From NCBI RefSeq assembly GCF_001514125.1, contig NZ_KQ948563.1:171443-235442 (forward strand): 64,000 bases of DNA, written 5' to 3'. The stretch comes from Streptomyces longwoodensis. GTDB taxonomy: Bacteria; Actinomycetota; Actinomycetes; Streptomycetales; Streptomycetaceae. Position 1 is the first letter of the stretch, and every line of letters starts with the position of its first letter. The notes beneath the pieces were generated by a model. It was not told the DNA's origin, searched no databases, and was given only the letters and a program-made list of their open reading frames with translations. Below are positions 27,521 to 36,194 of this stretch, one piece after another. Both the position numbers and the translations under genes were made by a program.

Positions 27521-28631
27521 GGGTCACCTCCGTGGTGCTGCCGAGGACGATCCGGGCGACGTTGGCCAGGGAGGCGGAGCCCGGCGCGAAGTAGTCGCTG
27601 TGGCCGCCCGGTCCGGCGGCGAAGACGTCAGCACCGAAGGACGGGGACACCGGGTCGGTGCCGAAGCCGACGGTCGTGCCGAACAGGTCCGCGCTGACGT
27701 GAGGGACGTGCGCCACCCAGTCGTCGGCACCCCGGGACGCCCACACCCGCGCCCGGGTGTGCAGGCCGGCCGCGGTGTCCGCGCCCGTGCCCGGACTGCC
27801 GAGCAGGACCAGGTCGCCGACGTCCGCGCCGGTCGCCGTGCGGGCGCACACCACCGAGCCGTAGGAGTGGCACACCAGCGTCAGGCGGGCGCCGGGGCCC
27901 GTGACGCCCCGCAGTTCGCGCAGCAGGTCCCTCAGGCGCGGGGCCGCTTCGTCGGCGCGGGCCGTGGTCGTCACCGCCGTGCTGACCGTGCCCGGCGTGC
28001 GGTAGCCGAGCCAGGCGATCACCGCCGTACCGGTGCCGGGCGGCGCCGTCCGGGTGAGCCGGTGGTGCAGGGACGCGGCGGCCGTGCGCAGGCGGGCGTA
28101 GGTGTCCAGCGAGGTGTCGGAGCCCGGGACCAGCACCGCCACCCGGTCGGCGTGGGCCAGGTCGCCGAAGACCTCGGTGACCAGGCCGGGCCCGCGCCCG
28201 TCGAAGGCCAGCAGGGCGCCGCCCGGGGCCGCCAACGCGCGCTCCGCCGCCGCGCGGTGACCGTCGCCGTGGGCCGCGGCCATGCGGGAGGCCAGCGCCG
28301 CGTTGGCCCGGTTGGCGGCGTACGCCTGCGTCAGTGTCGCCGCGGTGACCGGGGCGAGGGTGGCCGGACGGGGAGCGGGGATGCCGGGACGGGCCGCGCC
28401 GGACAGGGGGACGACCAGGGCGGCGACCACGAGGGCGGCGAACAGCGCCCGCAAGGGCCGCAGGGGCCGCAAGGGTCGCAGGGGTCGCAGGCGGGGCCGG
28501 TCCCGCGCCGCGTCCCCGCGCACCTCCCCGTCCCGGTTTCGGCCCCCGACGGCACCCGTCCCCCGGCCCGCTTCCCGGGTCGCCCCCGCACCCGTCGCCC
28601 CGCCCCTCCCCGCGCCCGTCACCGCGCCCAT
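27513..28631 (-). CDS. Exported or anchored alpha/beta hydrolase (DUF1023-like)
   Basis: 372 residues. A basic N-terminal region containing the repeat RPLRPLRPLRPLR is followed by one hydrophobic segment (ALFAALVVAALVVPLSG), consistent with a signal anchor. The hydrolase domain follows: the nucleophile Ser is in LVCHSYGSVVC, an Asp is in SRGADDWVAHV, and the His is in GPGGHSDYFAPG near the C-terminus. The family is typical of actinobacteria; substrate unknown. It is the first gene of the putative operon with the acyltransferase and two-component system 2. The start is uncertain because the first 60 residues are low complexity. Confidence 0.85.
   Translation of the reverse strand: MGAVTGAGRGGATGAGATREAGRGTGAVGGRNRDGEVRGDAARDRPRLRPLRPLRPLRPLRALFAALVVAALVVPLSGAARPGIPAPRPATLAPVTAATLTQAYAANRANAALASRMAAAHGDGHRAAAERALAAPGGALLAFDGRGPGLVTEVFGDLAHADRVAVLVPGSDTSLDTYARLRTAAASLHHRLTRTAPPGTGTAVIAWLGYRTPGTVSTAVTTTARADEAAPRLRDLLRELRGVTGPGARLTLVCHSYGSVVCARTATGADVGDLVLLGSPGTGADTAAGLHTRARVWASRGADDWVAHVPHVSADLFGTTVGFGTDPVSPSFGADVFAAGPGGHSDYFAPGSASLANVARIVLGSTTEVTRA
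28451..28495. repeat. Five 9-bp tandem units inside the hydrolase gene
   Basis: Units of the form GCAAGGGCC / GCAGGGGCC run from 28451 to 28495 and encode the repeated Arg-Pro-Leu tripeptides just before the hydrophobic segment. A 9-bp period keeps the frame, so unit number could vary without breaking the protein. Confidence 0.8.
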
Positions 28632-28743
28632 GCCCGTCGACCTCCCCGCCCGCCGGGTCCGCCCATCGGACCGCTCTGGCTGGGAAGTTACGGATCAGCG
28701 CACGTCGTTCGCGTCCCACCGCAGAGCTCTTCCGCGACGTAGC

Positions 28744-28760
28744 TCTCAGGTACTACGGGT
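28744..28760 (-). promoter_or_regulatory. 17-nt motif (copy B) upstream of the hydrolase-TCS2 unit
   Basis: It is identical to copy A at 24043-24059 and in the same orientation, ending 112 nt upstream of the hydrolase start. It lies in the 174-nt gap between the two alpha/beta hydrolase genes, the expected promoter region of the hydrolase-acyltransferase-kinase-regulator unit. Confidence 0.6.
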
Positions 28761-28805
28761 ACGACAGGGGGCACGCACCCGGGCCAACGGCGAAGAGGCC
28801 GCGCG

Positions 28806-29738
28806 TCACCACGCCAGCTGGGCGATCTCCTCCGCCACCACCGCACACGCGTCCGCCACCGGGTCGACCAGCGGGAAGTGGCCGACGTCCGCCAGCAGCG
28901 TGAGCCCCACGACCTCGCCCGCCTTGGCCGCGGCGTCCGCGTACGCCTCGGCGACCGCCTGGGGAACGACGCGGTCGGCGCGCCCCTGGACGAGCGTCGT
29001 CGCGATGCCGGTCGGCAGCAGCAGGGCCGGGTCGGCGTACGGCCGCCGCTGCTCGAAGAGGTCGTCGGCGCCCAGCAGTTGGCGCGTGGCGCCCCCGCAC
29101 ACGTCCAGCTTGTCCGCGACGGCGAGGTCGGCGATAGGGGCCAGCGCGACCACGCCCCGCAGCGGCGCCGGGCGGTCCGTGCGCCACGGGGCGTCGGCGG
29201 GCAGGAGGTGCCGGGCCGCCGCCCACAGCGCCAGGTGACCGCCGGCCGAGTGCCCGACGAGGACCGTCCGGCGGGGGTCGCCCTGCGGCAACACCTCCCG
29301 CACGAGCGCGGGGAGGGCGTCGAGGGCGGCGGCGACGTCGTCGAAGGTCTCGGGCCAGCGGCCCGCGGCCGGGGCCGTGCCCACCGCGCCCGCCGTGCCC
29401 GCTGTGCCCGCTGTGCCCGCCGTGCCCGCCGTGCCCTCGGGGGTGTCGCCGCCCCGCCGGTACTCCACGCTGGCCACGGCGAAGCCGCGCCGGGCCAGGA
29501 AGTCCGCGAACGGGGTGACGTGGCGCCTGTCGTGCGCGGCGCGCCAGGCCCCGCCGTGCAGGACGACCACCAGCGGCACGGGGCCACCGGGGCCGACCTG
29601 CACGCGCGGGGCGTAGAAGTCGATGACCTGGTCGGGCAGGTCACCGTAGGGGGCGGTGGCGTCCGGATCGACGGGCGGGTGCGAGAAGGCCGACCGTTCC
29701 TCGGCGGCGGCCCGGGCTGCGGCGACGTCGTCCGGCAT
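28806..29738 (-). CDS. Kynurenine-formamidase-like alpha/beta hydrolase
   Basis: 310 residues. It has the oxyanion HGGAW motif (VVVLHGGAWRAAH), the nucleophile elbow GHSAGG, an acid in QGRADRVVP and a His in DVGHFPLVDP. This matches the arylformamidase/carboxylesterase group. Its position downstream of tryptophan 2,3-dioxygenase and kynureninase suggests it hydrolyses N-formylkynurenine to kynurenine, the missing middle step. A GTA tripeptide is repeated (GTAGTAGTAGTAGTAGAVGTA in two blocks near residue 105), encoded by a 9-bp tandem repeat. It could also be an unrelated esterase. Confidence 0.83.
   Translation of the reverse strand: MPDDVAAARAAAEERSAFSHPPVDPDATAPYGDLPDQVIDFYAPRVQVGPGGPVPLVVVLHGGAWRAAHDRRHVTPFADFLARRGFAVASVEYRRGGDTPEGTAGTAGTAGTAGTAGAVGTAPAAGRWPETFDDVAAALDALPALVREVLPQGDPRRTVLVGHSAGGHLALWAAARHLLPADAPWRTDRPAPLRGVVALAPIADLAVADKLDVCGGATRQLLGADDLFEQRRPYADPALLLPTGIATTLVQGRADRVVPQAVAEAYADAAAKAGEVVGLTLLADVGHFPLVDPVADACAVVAEEIAQLAW
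29377..29436. repeat. 9-bp tandem repeat coding Gly-Thr-Ala
   Basis: Six or seven imperfect units of GCCGTGCCC type within the formamidase-like gene. They encode a flexible Gly-Thr-Ala insertion between the HGGAW and GHSAGG parts of the hydrolase. Unit-number changes would stay in frame. Confidence 0.75.
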
Positions 29739-29995
29739 GCTCCAACCTCTCAGCGGTCACGTGGACTTGGCGGTCCAGGCGAGGACGGGCCGACAGGGAG
29801 AGCGGCCGTTGGCCGGGACGGTACCAGGCCGGTGACGTGCGCGGACACGCGGATGTCACGCAGGGTGAGGCCGCAGCGGTCCCGGGACGCGGCACCCGCA
29901 CGCACGGTCACCGCACGCGCGCGTGCCGCCACCGCACGGACCGTCACCCCCGCACGCCTGCGGGCACCGCCCCCTACCCGGTGCGGGCACCGCCT

Positions 29996-31198
29996 CTACC
30001 CCGCAGCGCCCCCCAGCACCTCCCCCAACACCCGCGCCGCCCGCTCCACGTCCGCGAACCCGACGTACAGCGGGGTGAAGCCGAAGCGCAGGATGTCCGG
30101 GTGGCGGAAGTCGCCGACCACCCCGCGGTCGATCAGCCGCTTCATGACGTTCCCGGCGTCCGCGCAGCGCAGGGCCACCTGGCTGCCGCGCTCCGCGTGG
30201 GCGAGCGGGGTCACGCACTCGACCGCGCCGGGCGGGACGTACGCGGTCACGCACTCCAGGAAGAAGTCCGTCAGCGCCAGCGACTTGGCCCGCACCGTCT
30301 CGACCGGGACGCCGTCCCAGACCTCCAGTGCCGCCTCCAGGGCGAGCAGGGAGAGGATGTCCGGCGTGCCCACGCGTCCGCGCAGCGCACCGGGCGCGGG
30401 CGTGTAGGCCGGGCTCATCCCGAACGGGTCGGCGTGCGAGTTCCAGCCGGGCAGCGGCGAGTCGAAACGGTCCTGCAGCTCCCGGCGCACGTACAGGTAC
30501 GCCGGTGCGCCCGGGCCGCCGTTGAGGTACTTGTAGGTGCAGCCGACCGCCAGGTCGACCCCGTGCTCGTCGAGCCCGACCGGCAGGGCGCCCGCGCTGT
30601 GGCACAGGTCCCAGACGGCGAGCGCGCCCGCCGCGTGGACGGCGGCGGTCAGGGACGGCAGGTCGTGCAGCCGTCCGGTGCGGTAGTCGACGTGGTTGAG
30701 CAGCACCGCGGCGGTGCGCGCGCCGAGCGCGCCCGGCACCTCGGCGGGCGGGACGGGACGCAGCGTGCTGCCGGTCAGGCGGGCGGCCGACTCGGCGATG
30801 TAGCCGTCGGTGGGGAAGGTGGAGGCGTCGACGACGATCTCGTCCCGGCCGGGGCCCGCCATCCGCACGGCGGCCACGAGTGCCTTGAAGACGTTCACGC
30901 TGGTCGAGTCGCCGACCACGATCTGTCCGGGCGCGGCGCCGACCAGCGGGGCGATGCGGTCGCCGATCCGCTCGGGCGCGGTCCACCAGCCGCTTTCGTC
31001 CCAGGAGCGGATGCGCAGCCGGCCCCACTGCCGGCGGACGACGTCCTCGATGCGGCCGGGGACGGCGGCGGGCAGGGCGCCGAGCGAGTTGCCGTCCAGG
31101 TAGACCGTGTCGTCCAGCTCGAACTCACTCCGCTTGGCGGCGAGTTCGTCGGACCCGTCCAGCTTCTCCGCGCGGCGGGCGAGGTCGGGGTCAGACAT
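29996..31198 (-). CDS. kynU: Kynureninase
   Basis: 400 residues, PLP-dependent fold type I. It cleaves kynurenine to anthranilate and alanine. The PLP lysine is in GCTYKYLNGGPGAPAYLYV and DLCHSAGALPV carries the Asp/His contacts. VGDSTSVNVFKALV, RTGRLHDLP and the C-terminal LRFGFTPLYVGFADVERAA are family signatures. ATG 31198 overlaps the 3' end of the tryptophan dioxygenase gene by 8 nt, so the two are translationally coupled. Confidence 0.97.
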   Translation of the reverse strand: MSDPDLARRAEKLDGSDELAAKRSEFELDDTVYLDGNSLGALPAAVPGRIEDVVRRQWGRLRIRSWDESGWWTAPERIGDRIAPLVGAAPGQIVVGDSTSVNVFKALVAAVRMAGPGRDEIVVDASTFPTDGYIAESAARLTGSTLRPVPPAEVPGALGARTAAVLLNHVDYRTGRLHDLPSLTAAVHAAGALAVWDLCHSAGALPVGLDEHGVDLAVGCTYKYLNGGPGAPAYLYVRRELQDRFDSPLPGWNSHADPFGMSPAYTPAPGALRGRVGTPDILSLLALEAALEVWDGVPVETVRAKSLALTDFFLECVTAYVPPGAVECVTPLAHAERGSQVALRCADAGNVMKRLIDRGVVGDFRHPDILRFGFTPLYVGFADVERAARVLGEVLGGAAG

Positions 31199-32030
31199 GG
31201 GACCTCGCCGTCCAGAGCTCGGGGAAGACGCTCTTCTGCGCCCGCTTCTCCAGCCAGGCCACCCCGGCGGAGCCGCCGGTGCCCTGCTTGGCGCCCATCG
31301 CGCGGCGGGTGGCGACCAGGTGGTCGTTGCGCCAGCGCCACACCAGTTCGCCGACGTCGGTCAACGCCTCGCCCAGGCGGGCCAGTTCGCCGTTCTGGTC
31401 GCCCGCGTACACGGCCGCCCAGGCCGCCTCGACCGCGTCCGACGGCTCGTAGCGCCGAGACACGTCGCGCAGCAGCACGTCGTCGGGGATGTCGTACCCG
31501 CGCCGCGCCAGCAGCCGGACGACCTCGTCGTACAGGCTCGGCTCGTGCAGCGCCTTCTCCAGCTCGGCGTGGACGCGCGGCGCGCCGCGGTGCGGGACCA
31601 GCATCGACGCGGACTTGTCGCCGAGCAGGAACTCCATCCTGCGGTACATCGCCGACTGGAAGCCCGAGCCGTCGCCGAGGGCCGAGCGGTAGGAGTTGAA
31701 CTGCGCCGGGGTGAGCTGCCCGAGCGGCTTCCAGGAGGCGTTCAGCGCCTCCAGCTCCCGCACGGACCGCTTCAGGGCGGCGATCGCGGTCGGGACGTCG
31801 TCCTCGCGCAGGGCGCGGGCCGCGGTCTCCCACTCGTGGACCACGACGGTGAACCACAGCTCCATCACCTGGGTGGTGACCAGGAAGACCATCTCGCCGG
31901 GATCGTCGGAGAGGAGGTGCTGGAGGTGGGTGAGGACGTCGGCCTTGACGTAGTCCTCGTACGGCGTCGTGCCCTGGAAGTCGAGATGCGGAGTCGCGGG
32001 CTCTTCGGCCTCGTGAGCCTCGTGGGACAT
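31191..32030 (-). CDS. kynA: Tryptophan 2,3-dioxygenase
   Basis: 279 residues, a heme protein that opens the indole ring of tryptophan to N-formylkynurenine. Visible signatures are TPYEDYVKADVLTHLQHLL, VMELWFTVVVHEWETA, FQSAMYRRMEFLLGDK and the heme-ligand region WRWRNDHLVATRRAMGAK followed by GTGGSAGVAWL. The start is ATG 32030, with AGGAG 7 nt upstream. It is the first gene of the kynurenine unit (kynA-kynU-hydrolase), which would supply anthranilate and release alanine. Confidence 0.97.
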   Translation of the reverse strand: MSHEAHEAEEPATPHLDFQGTTPYEDYVKADVLTHLQHLLSDDPGEMVFLVTTQVMELWFTVVVHEWETAARALREDDVPTAIAALKRSVRELEALNASWKPLGQLTPAQFNSYRSALGDGSGFQSAMYRRMEFLLGDKSASMLVPHRGAPRVHAELEKALHEPSLYDEVVRLLARRGYDIPDDVLLRDVSRRYEPSDAVEAAWAAVYAGDQNGELARLGEALTDVGELVWRWRNDHLVATRRAMGAKQGTGGSAGVAWLEKRAQKSVFPELWTARSHV

Positions 32031-32135
32031 CGCTGTCTCCTGTGTTACTCCGGGTAGCGGTCCGCCCCTGCCGTTACCGACACGGGGGCCCCGGTCCCCG
32101 CCGGAATCCTCTTCGATGGTCCGACGAAAAGGCAA

Positions 32136-32161
32136 GGCCCGCCTGGTGGCACAGGCGGGCC
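32136..32161 (-). terminator. Terminator downstream of the DUF3151 gene
   Basis: A perfect 10-bp stem (GGCCCGCCTG / CAGGCGGGCC) with a 6-nt loop. On the minus strand it is followed by a T-rich stretch (TTGCCTTTTCG), as expected for an intrinsic terminator of the DUF3151 gene. It separates that gene from kynA. Confidence 0.8.
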
Positions 32162-32181
32162 GGGGACCAGCGACGACGTGC

Positions 32182-32595
32182 CTAGCCCAGGGTCTGGGCG
32201 GCGGTCGGCGAGGAGTCCTTGAGGAACTGGCTGCAGCGCTCGTACTCCTCCTGCTCGCCGATCGCCTGCGCGGCGCGGGCGAGGGCGTGCAGGGCGCGCA
32301 GGAAGCCGCGGTTCGGCTCGTGCTCCCAGGGGACCGGGCCGTGGCCCTTCCAGCCGCTGCGGCGCAGGGAGTCCAGGCCGCGGTGGTAGCCCGTACGGGC
32401 GTAGGCGTACGACTCGACGACGCTGCCCCGCTCGAACGCCTCGTCGGCGAGGCGCGCCCAGGCGAGTGACGACGTCGGGTACTTCGCGGCGACGTCGGCG
32501 GCCGGCGTGCCGTTCGCGAGCAGCTCGCGGGGCTCGGGGTCGTCGGGGAGGTGGGTCGGGGGCGGCCCCCCGAGCAGGTTCTCGTGAATCGTCAT
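32182..32595 (-). CDS. DUF3151 domain protein
   Basis: 137 residues, soluble. It carries the family segments LLGGPPPTHLP, AAKYPTSSLAWARLADEAF, ESYAYARTGYHRGLDSLRR and GWKGHGPVPWEHEPNRGFLRAL, a TPR-like helical protein conserved in actinobacteria. Function unknown. The start is ATG 32595. It is followed by a strong terminator, and upstream lies the ~70-bp repeat array. Confidence 0.9.
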   Translation of the reverse strand: MTIHENLLGGPPPTHLPDDPEPRELLANGTPAADVAAKYPTSSLAWARLADEAFERGSVVESYAYARTGYHRGLDSLRRSGWKGHGPVPWEHEPNRGFLRALHALARAAQAIGEQEEYERCSQFLKDSSPTAAQTLG

Positions 32596-32621
32596 GCATC
32601 CCAGTCTGTCACCGGCACCGC

Positions 32622-32810
32622 CCCCTGAGGGGCGCGGGGAACTGCGCGACGATCCCCCACCACACCCGCACCCGACAACGCACCGCCACCCCGTCAGGGG
32701 CGCGGGGAACTGCGCGACCAACCACGACGCACCCGCACCCGACGACGAACCACCCGCCACCCCCTCAGGGGCGCGGGGAACTGCGCAACCAGCCCCCACC
32801 CACCCCCACC
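32622..32810. repeat. ~70-bp tandem repeat array, copy 1
   Basis: Three units start at about 32622, 32691 and 32761. Each carries the hairpin core CCCCTGAGGGG (or a variant) followed by CGCGGGGAACTGCGC and a spacer containing ACCCGCACCCGAC. The array lies between two minus-strand genes (DUF3151 and the MFS exporter) and fills most of the 280-nt gap. A related array lies in opposite orientation at 37081-37210. Confidence 0.9.
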
Positions 32811-32875
32811 CGACAACACACCCGAGCCCACCCCCACGCACCCACCCGCACCCGGCAAAGCACAGCAGGAACCCC

Positions 32876-34369
32876 CTACCCCCGCCGCCCACCCTCCAGC
32901 GGCGGAGCCAGCACACTCCCGTGCCGCCGACACTCCGGTTTCCGGCACCCCGGCACCGGCCGCCGCACCGTCGCCCACGCCAGCCCCGCGCCCACCACGA
33001 GGACCCCCGCGCACACCACCATCGCCCGGTGGAAGGCGTGGTCGAAGGCCGGCGCCGACCGGTACGCCTCCGGTCCCATCCCGGTCACCAGCGGCAGCGC
33101 GGCCACCGCGACCAGGCCGGCCGCGCGGGCCGCCGCGTTGTTGATGCCGCTGGCCAGGCCGGCCCGGCTCACGTCGACCGAGGCCAGGACCGTCGCCGTC
33201 AGGGGCGCGACCAGGCTGACCATGCCGAGCCCGAGCACCAGCACGGCGGGCAGCACGTCGGTGAGGTAGCGGGCGTCCTCGCCGACGCGCAGCATCAGCA
33301 GCATCCCGGCCGCGCACAGCAGCGGGCCCACGGTGAGCGGCAGGCGCGGGCCGATGCGCTCGGCCAGCTCCCCGGACCGGGCGGACAGCAGCAGCATCAG
33401 GACGGTCGTCGGCAGCAGTGCGGTGCCCGCGCCGAGCGCCGAGTAGCCGGCCACCACCTGGAGATGCACGGCCGCCAGGAAGAAGAAGCCGCCGAACGCC
33501 GCGTACACGCACAGCGTCACCAGGTTCACCGCGGTGAACTGGCGGGACGCGAAGATGTCCGGCGGCATCATCGGGTCGGGCCGGCGCCGCTCGACCACGA
33601 CGAAGGCGACCCCCGCGGCCACCCCGGCGACCGCCACGGGAGCGACGTACGGCGAGCCGCCGGGCGCCTCGATCAGCGCGTACGTCACCAGCGCGAGCGC
33701 GAGGGCGCCCAGCGCGGCGCCGAGCACGTCGAAGTGGCCGTGCGGAGCGCGCCCCCCGTCTAGTGCCCCGCCTTCCCCCGCTCCGGAGCGGGCGTCCGAC
33801 TCGGGGACGTGCCGTACCGCGATCGGGGCGCACAGCAGCGCCAGCGGGACGTTCAGCAGGAACACCCAGCGCCAGCCGGGCCCGTCCACCAGCCAGCCGC
33901 CGAGGAACGGCCCGACGGCCGCCCCGATGCCCCCGAAGCCCGACCACAGGCCGACGGCGCGGCCCCGGTCGTCCGGGTGGAAGGACGCCTGGATCAGGGC
34001 CAGCGAGCCCGGCGTCAGCAGCGCGCCGCCGGCTCCCTGGAGCGCGCGGGCGGCCACCAGCACCCCCGCGTTCGGCGCCAGCCCGCACAGCAGCGAGGCG
34101 GCGGCGAACCACACCACCCCGATGACGAACACCTTGCGCCGGCCGTACCGGTCGCCGAGCGAACCGCCGAGCAGGATCAGCCCGGCCAGGGTCACCATGT
34201 ACGCGTTCACGGTCCACTGCAGGGTCGCCAGGTCGGCGTCGAGGTCGCGGCCGATGCGCGGCAGGGCGACGTTGACGACCGTGGAGTCCAGCAGGGCCAT
34301 GCTGGAGCCGAGCACGGTGGTCAGCAGGATCCACCTGCCCTGCGGGGAGGCCAGCCGGACGTCGGACAT
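32876..34369 (-). CDS. MFS drug exporter (DHA2/EmrB-QacA type)
   Basis: 497 residues from ATG 34369 (MSDVRLASPQ) with about 14 hydrophobic segments. TM1 motif LDSTVVNVALPRIGRDL and motif A (GGSLGDRYGRRKVFVIG) are typical of proton-driven 14-TM multidrug exporters, and ALQGAGGALLTPGSLALI is motif C-like. The C-terminal tail is basic and diverged. The substrate cannot be predicted. No regulator gene is adjacent. Confidence 0.93.
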   Translation of the reverse strand: MSDVRLASPQGRWILLTTVLGSSMALLDSTVVNVALPRIGRDLDADLATLQWTVNAYMVTLAGLILLGGSLGDRYGRRKVFVIGVVWFAAASLLCGLAPNAGVLVAARALQGAGGALLTPGSLALIQASFHPDDRGRAVGLWSGFGGIGAAVGPFLGGWLVDGPGWRWVFLLNVPLALLCAPIAVRHVPESDARSGAGEGGALDGGRAPHGHFDVLGAALGALALALVTYALIEAPGGSPYVAPVAVAGVAAGVAFVVVERRRPDPMMPPDIFASRQFTAVNLVTLCVYAAFGGFFFLAAVHLQVVAGYSALGAGTALLPTTVLMLLLSARSGELAERIGPRLPLTVGPLLCAAGMLLMLRVGEDARYLTDVLPAVLVLGLGMVSLVAPLTATVLASVDVSRAGLASGINNAAARAAGLVAVAALPLVTGMGPEAYRSAPAFDHAFHRAMVVCAGVLVVGAGLAWATVRRPVPGCRKPECRRHGSVLAPPLEGGRRG

Positions 34370-34388
34370 GTCCCCAGGTATACAGCGA

Positions 34389-34410
34389 GCCCGGTGCCGA
34401 AGCACCGGGC
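34389..34410 (-). terminator. Stem-loop at the end of fbaA
   Basis: A 9-bp perfect stem, GCCCGGTGC / GCACCGGGC, closed by a CGAA tetraloop. It sits 33 nt past the fbaA stop and 20 nt before the MFS gene start on the same strand. It probably ends the fbaA transcript or acts as a processing hairpin. Confidence 0.7.
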
Positions 34411-34442
34411 CCACCGCGACGGAGTGGTCCGCCGGCCGTCTG

Positions 34443-35465
34443 CTACTTGATCTTCGTGCCCGCGGAGCGCAGGTGCTGCGTGGCCTCGAGGACCCGGGCG
34501 GCCATCGACGCCTCGGCCAGCTTGCCCCAGGTGCGCGGGTCGTACGTCTTCTTGGAGCCGACCTCGCCGTCGACCTTGAGGACGCCGTCGTAGTTCTTGA
34601 GGATGTGGTCGGCGATCGGACGCGTGAAGGCGTACTGCGTGTCCGTGTCGATGTTCATCTTGACCACGCCGTTCTCCAGCGCGGTCGCGATCTCCTGCTC
34701 GGTGGAGCCGGAGCCGCCGTGGAAGACGAAGTCGAACGGGTTCTGCTTGCCGAACTTCGCGGCGACGCCCTCGGCGAGCTCCTTGAGCAGCTCGGGACGC
34801 AGCACGACGTTGCCCGGCTTGTACACGCCGTGGACGTTGCCGAAGGACGCGGCCAGCAGGTAGCGGCCCTTCTCGCCCAGGCCCAGGGCCTCGGCGGTGC
34901 GGATCGCGTCGTCGACCGTGGTGTACAGCGAGTCGTTGATCTCGTGGGAGACGCCGTCCTCCTCGCCACCGGTCGGGGTGATCTCCACCTCGAGGACGAT
35001 CTTCGCGGCGGCGGCGCGGGCCAGCAGCTCCTGGGCGATCGCCAGGTTGTCGGCCAGGGTCTCGGCGGAGCCGTCCCACATGTGCGACTGGAACAGCGGG
35101 TTGCGGCCGGCCTTGACGCGCTCCTCGGAGATCGCGAGCAGCGGGCGGACGTAGCCGTCGAGCTTGTCCTTCGGGCAGTGGTCGGTGTGCAGCGCCACGG
35201 TGACCGGGTACTTCTCGGCGACGATGTGCGCGAACTCGGCGAGGGCCACGGCGCCCGTCACCATGTCCTTGCTGTACTGGCCGCCGAGGAACTCCGCGCC
35301 ACCCGTGGAGATCTGGATGATGCCGTCGCTCTCCGCCTCGGCGAAGCCGCGCAGGGCCGCGTGCAGGGTCTGGGTCGAGGTGACGTTGATGGCCGGGTAG
35401 GCGAACTTGCCTGCCTTCGCCCGGTCGAGCATCTCGTTGTAGACCTCGGGGGTTGCGATGGGCAT
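34443..35465 (-). CDS. fbaA: Class II fructose-bisphosphate aldolase
   Basis: 340 residues, full length. A zinc-dependent aldolase of glycolysis and gluconeogenesis that splits fructose 1,6-bisphosphate. Zinc ligands and catalytic residues are visible in ALHTDHCPKDKLDGYV, LEVEITPTGGEEDG, NVHGVYKPGN and FVFHGGSGSTEQEI. The start is ATG 35465, with AAGGAG about 8 nt upstream. It is separated from pyrE by 146 nt. Confidence 0.98.
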   Translation of the reverse strand: MPIATPEVYNEMLDRAKAGKFAYPAINVTSTQTLHAALRGFAEAESDGIIQISTGGAEFLGGQYSKDMVTGAVALAEFAHIVAEKYPVTVALHTDHCPKDKLDGYVRPLLAISEERVKAGRNPLFQSHMWDGSAETLADNLAIAQELLARAAAAKIVLEVEITPTGGEEDGVSHEINDSLYTTVDDAIRTAEALGLGEKGRYLLAASFGNVHGVYKPGNVVLRPELLKELAEGVAAKFGKQNPFDFVFHGGSGSTEQEIATALENGVVKMNIDTDTQYAFTRPIADHILKNYDGVLKVDGEVGSKKTYDPRTWGKLAEASMAARVLEATQHLRSAGTKIK

Positions 35466-35611
35466 TCGTCCGCTCCTTGAGTCTGCGGGTTGGCGTTCTA
35501 CGTGCTACGGCCCTGACCTAGACCTTGCGCTTCGACGTCATCGTCGAGCCCATCTTCCCAGACCTGGGGAGATGGTCCACGCGCCCGACAAGTCCAGGTC
35601 AAAGCCGCCCG

Positions 35612-36184
35612 TCAGTCCAGACCCAGTTCATCCTTCGAGAAGGCGAAGAGGTACGGCACCCCGGCACCCTCCCGGATCTTGGCGTCGGCGCCGGTCGCGC
35701 GGTCCACGATCGTGGCGACCGCGACGACCTCGGCACCGGCCTCCCGCACGGCCTCCACGGCCGTCAGGGGCGAGCCGCCCGTGGTGGAGGTGTCCTCCAC
35801 CACCAGCACCCGGCGGCCCTCGATGTCCGGGCCCTCGACGCGCCGCTGCAGCCCGTGCGCCTTGGCCGCCTTGCGCACGACGAAGGCGTCCAGCCGCCTC
35901 CCGCGCGCCGCGGCGGCGTGCAGCATGGCCGCGGCGACCGGGTCGGCGCCCATGGTCAGACCGCCGACGGCGTCGAACTCCAGCTCCGCCGTCAGGTCCA
36001 GCAGCACCTGCCCGACCAGCGGCGCGGCCTCGCCGTCGAGGGTGACGCGGCGCAGGTCGACGTAGTAGTCGGCCTCCAGACCCGAGGAGAGGGTCACCTT
36101 GCCGTGCACCACGGCCTTGTCCTTGATCTGCTGGAGCAGTGCGCCCCGCGGGTCCCGCGGCGTTGCTTCGTCGACGTCCGTCAT
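35612..36184 (-). CDS. pyrE: Orotate phosphoribosyltransferase
   Basis: 190 residues. It converts orotate plus PRPP to OMP in pyrimidine synthesis. The PRPP-binding motif is VLVVEDTSTTGGSPLTAVEAV, and SGLEADYYVDLRRVTLDGEA and FVVRKAAKAHG are the orotate/PRPP contact segments. The start is ATG 36184, 11 nt after the aldose epimerase stop, so the two are probably co-transcribed. Confidence 0.97.
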   Translation of the reverse strand: MTDVDEATPRDPRGALLQQIKDKAVVHGKVTLSSGLEADYYVDLRRVTLDGEAAPLVGQVLLDLTAELEFDAVGGLTMGADPVAAAMLHAAAARGRRLDAFVVRKAAKAHGLQRRVEGPDIEGRRVLVVEDTSTTGGSPLTAVEAVREAGAEVVAVATIVDRATGADAKIREGAGVPYLFAFSKDELGLD

Positions 36185-36194
36185 GCCGACCAGC

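Noticed and set aside
32622..32810. Regularly spaced repeats considered as a CRISPR array
   Set aside because: The spacers are themselves similar, the units are about 70 bp and degenerate, and no cas genes are present.
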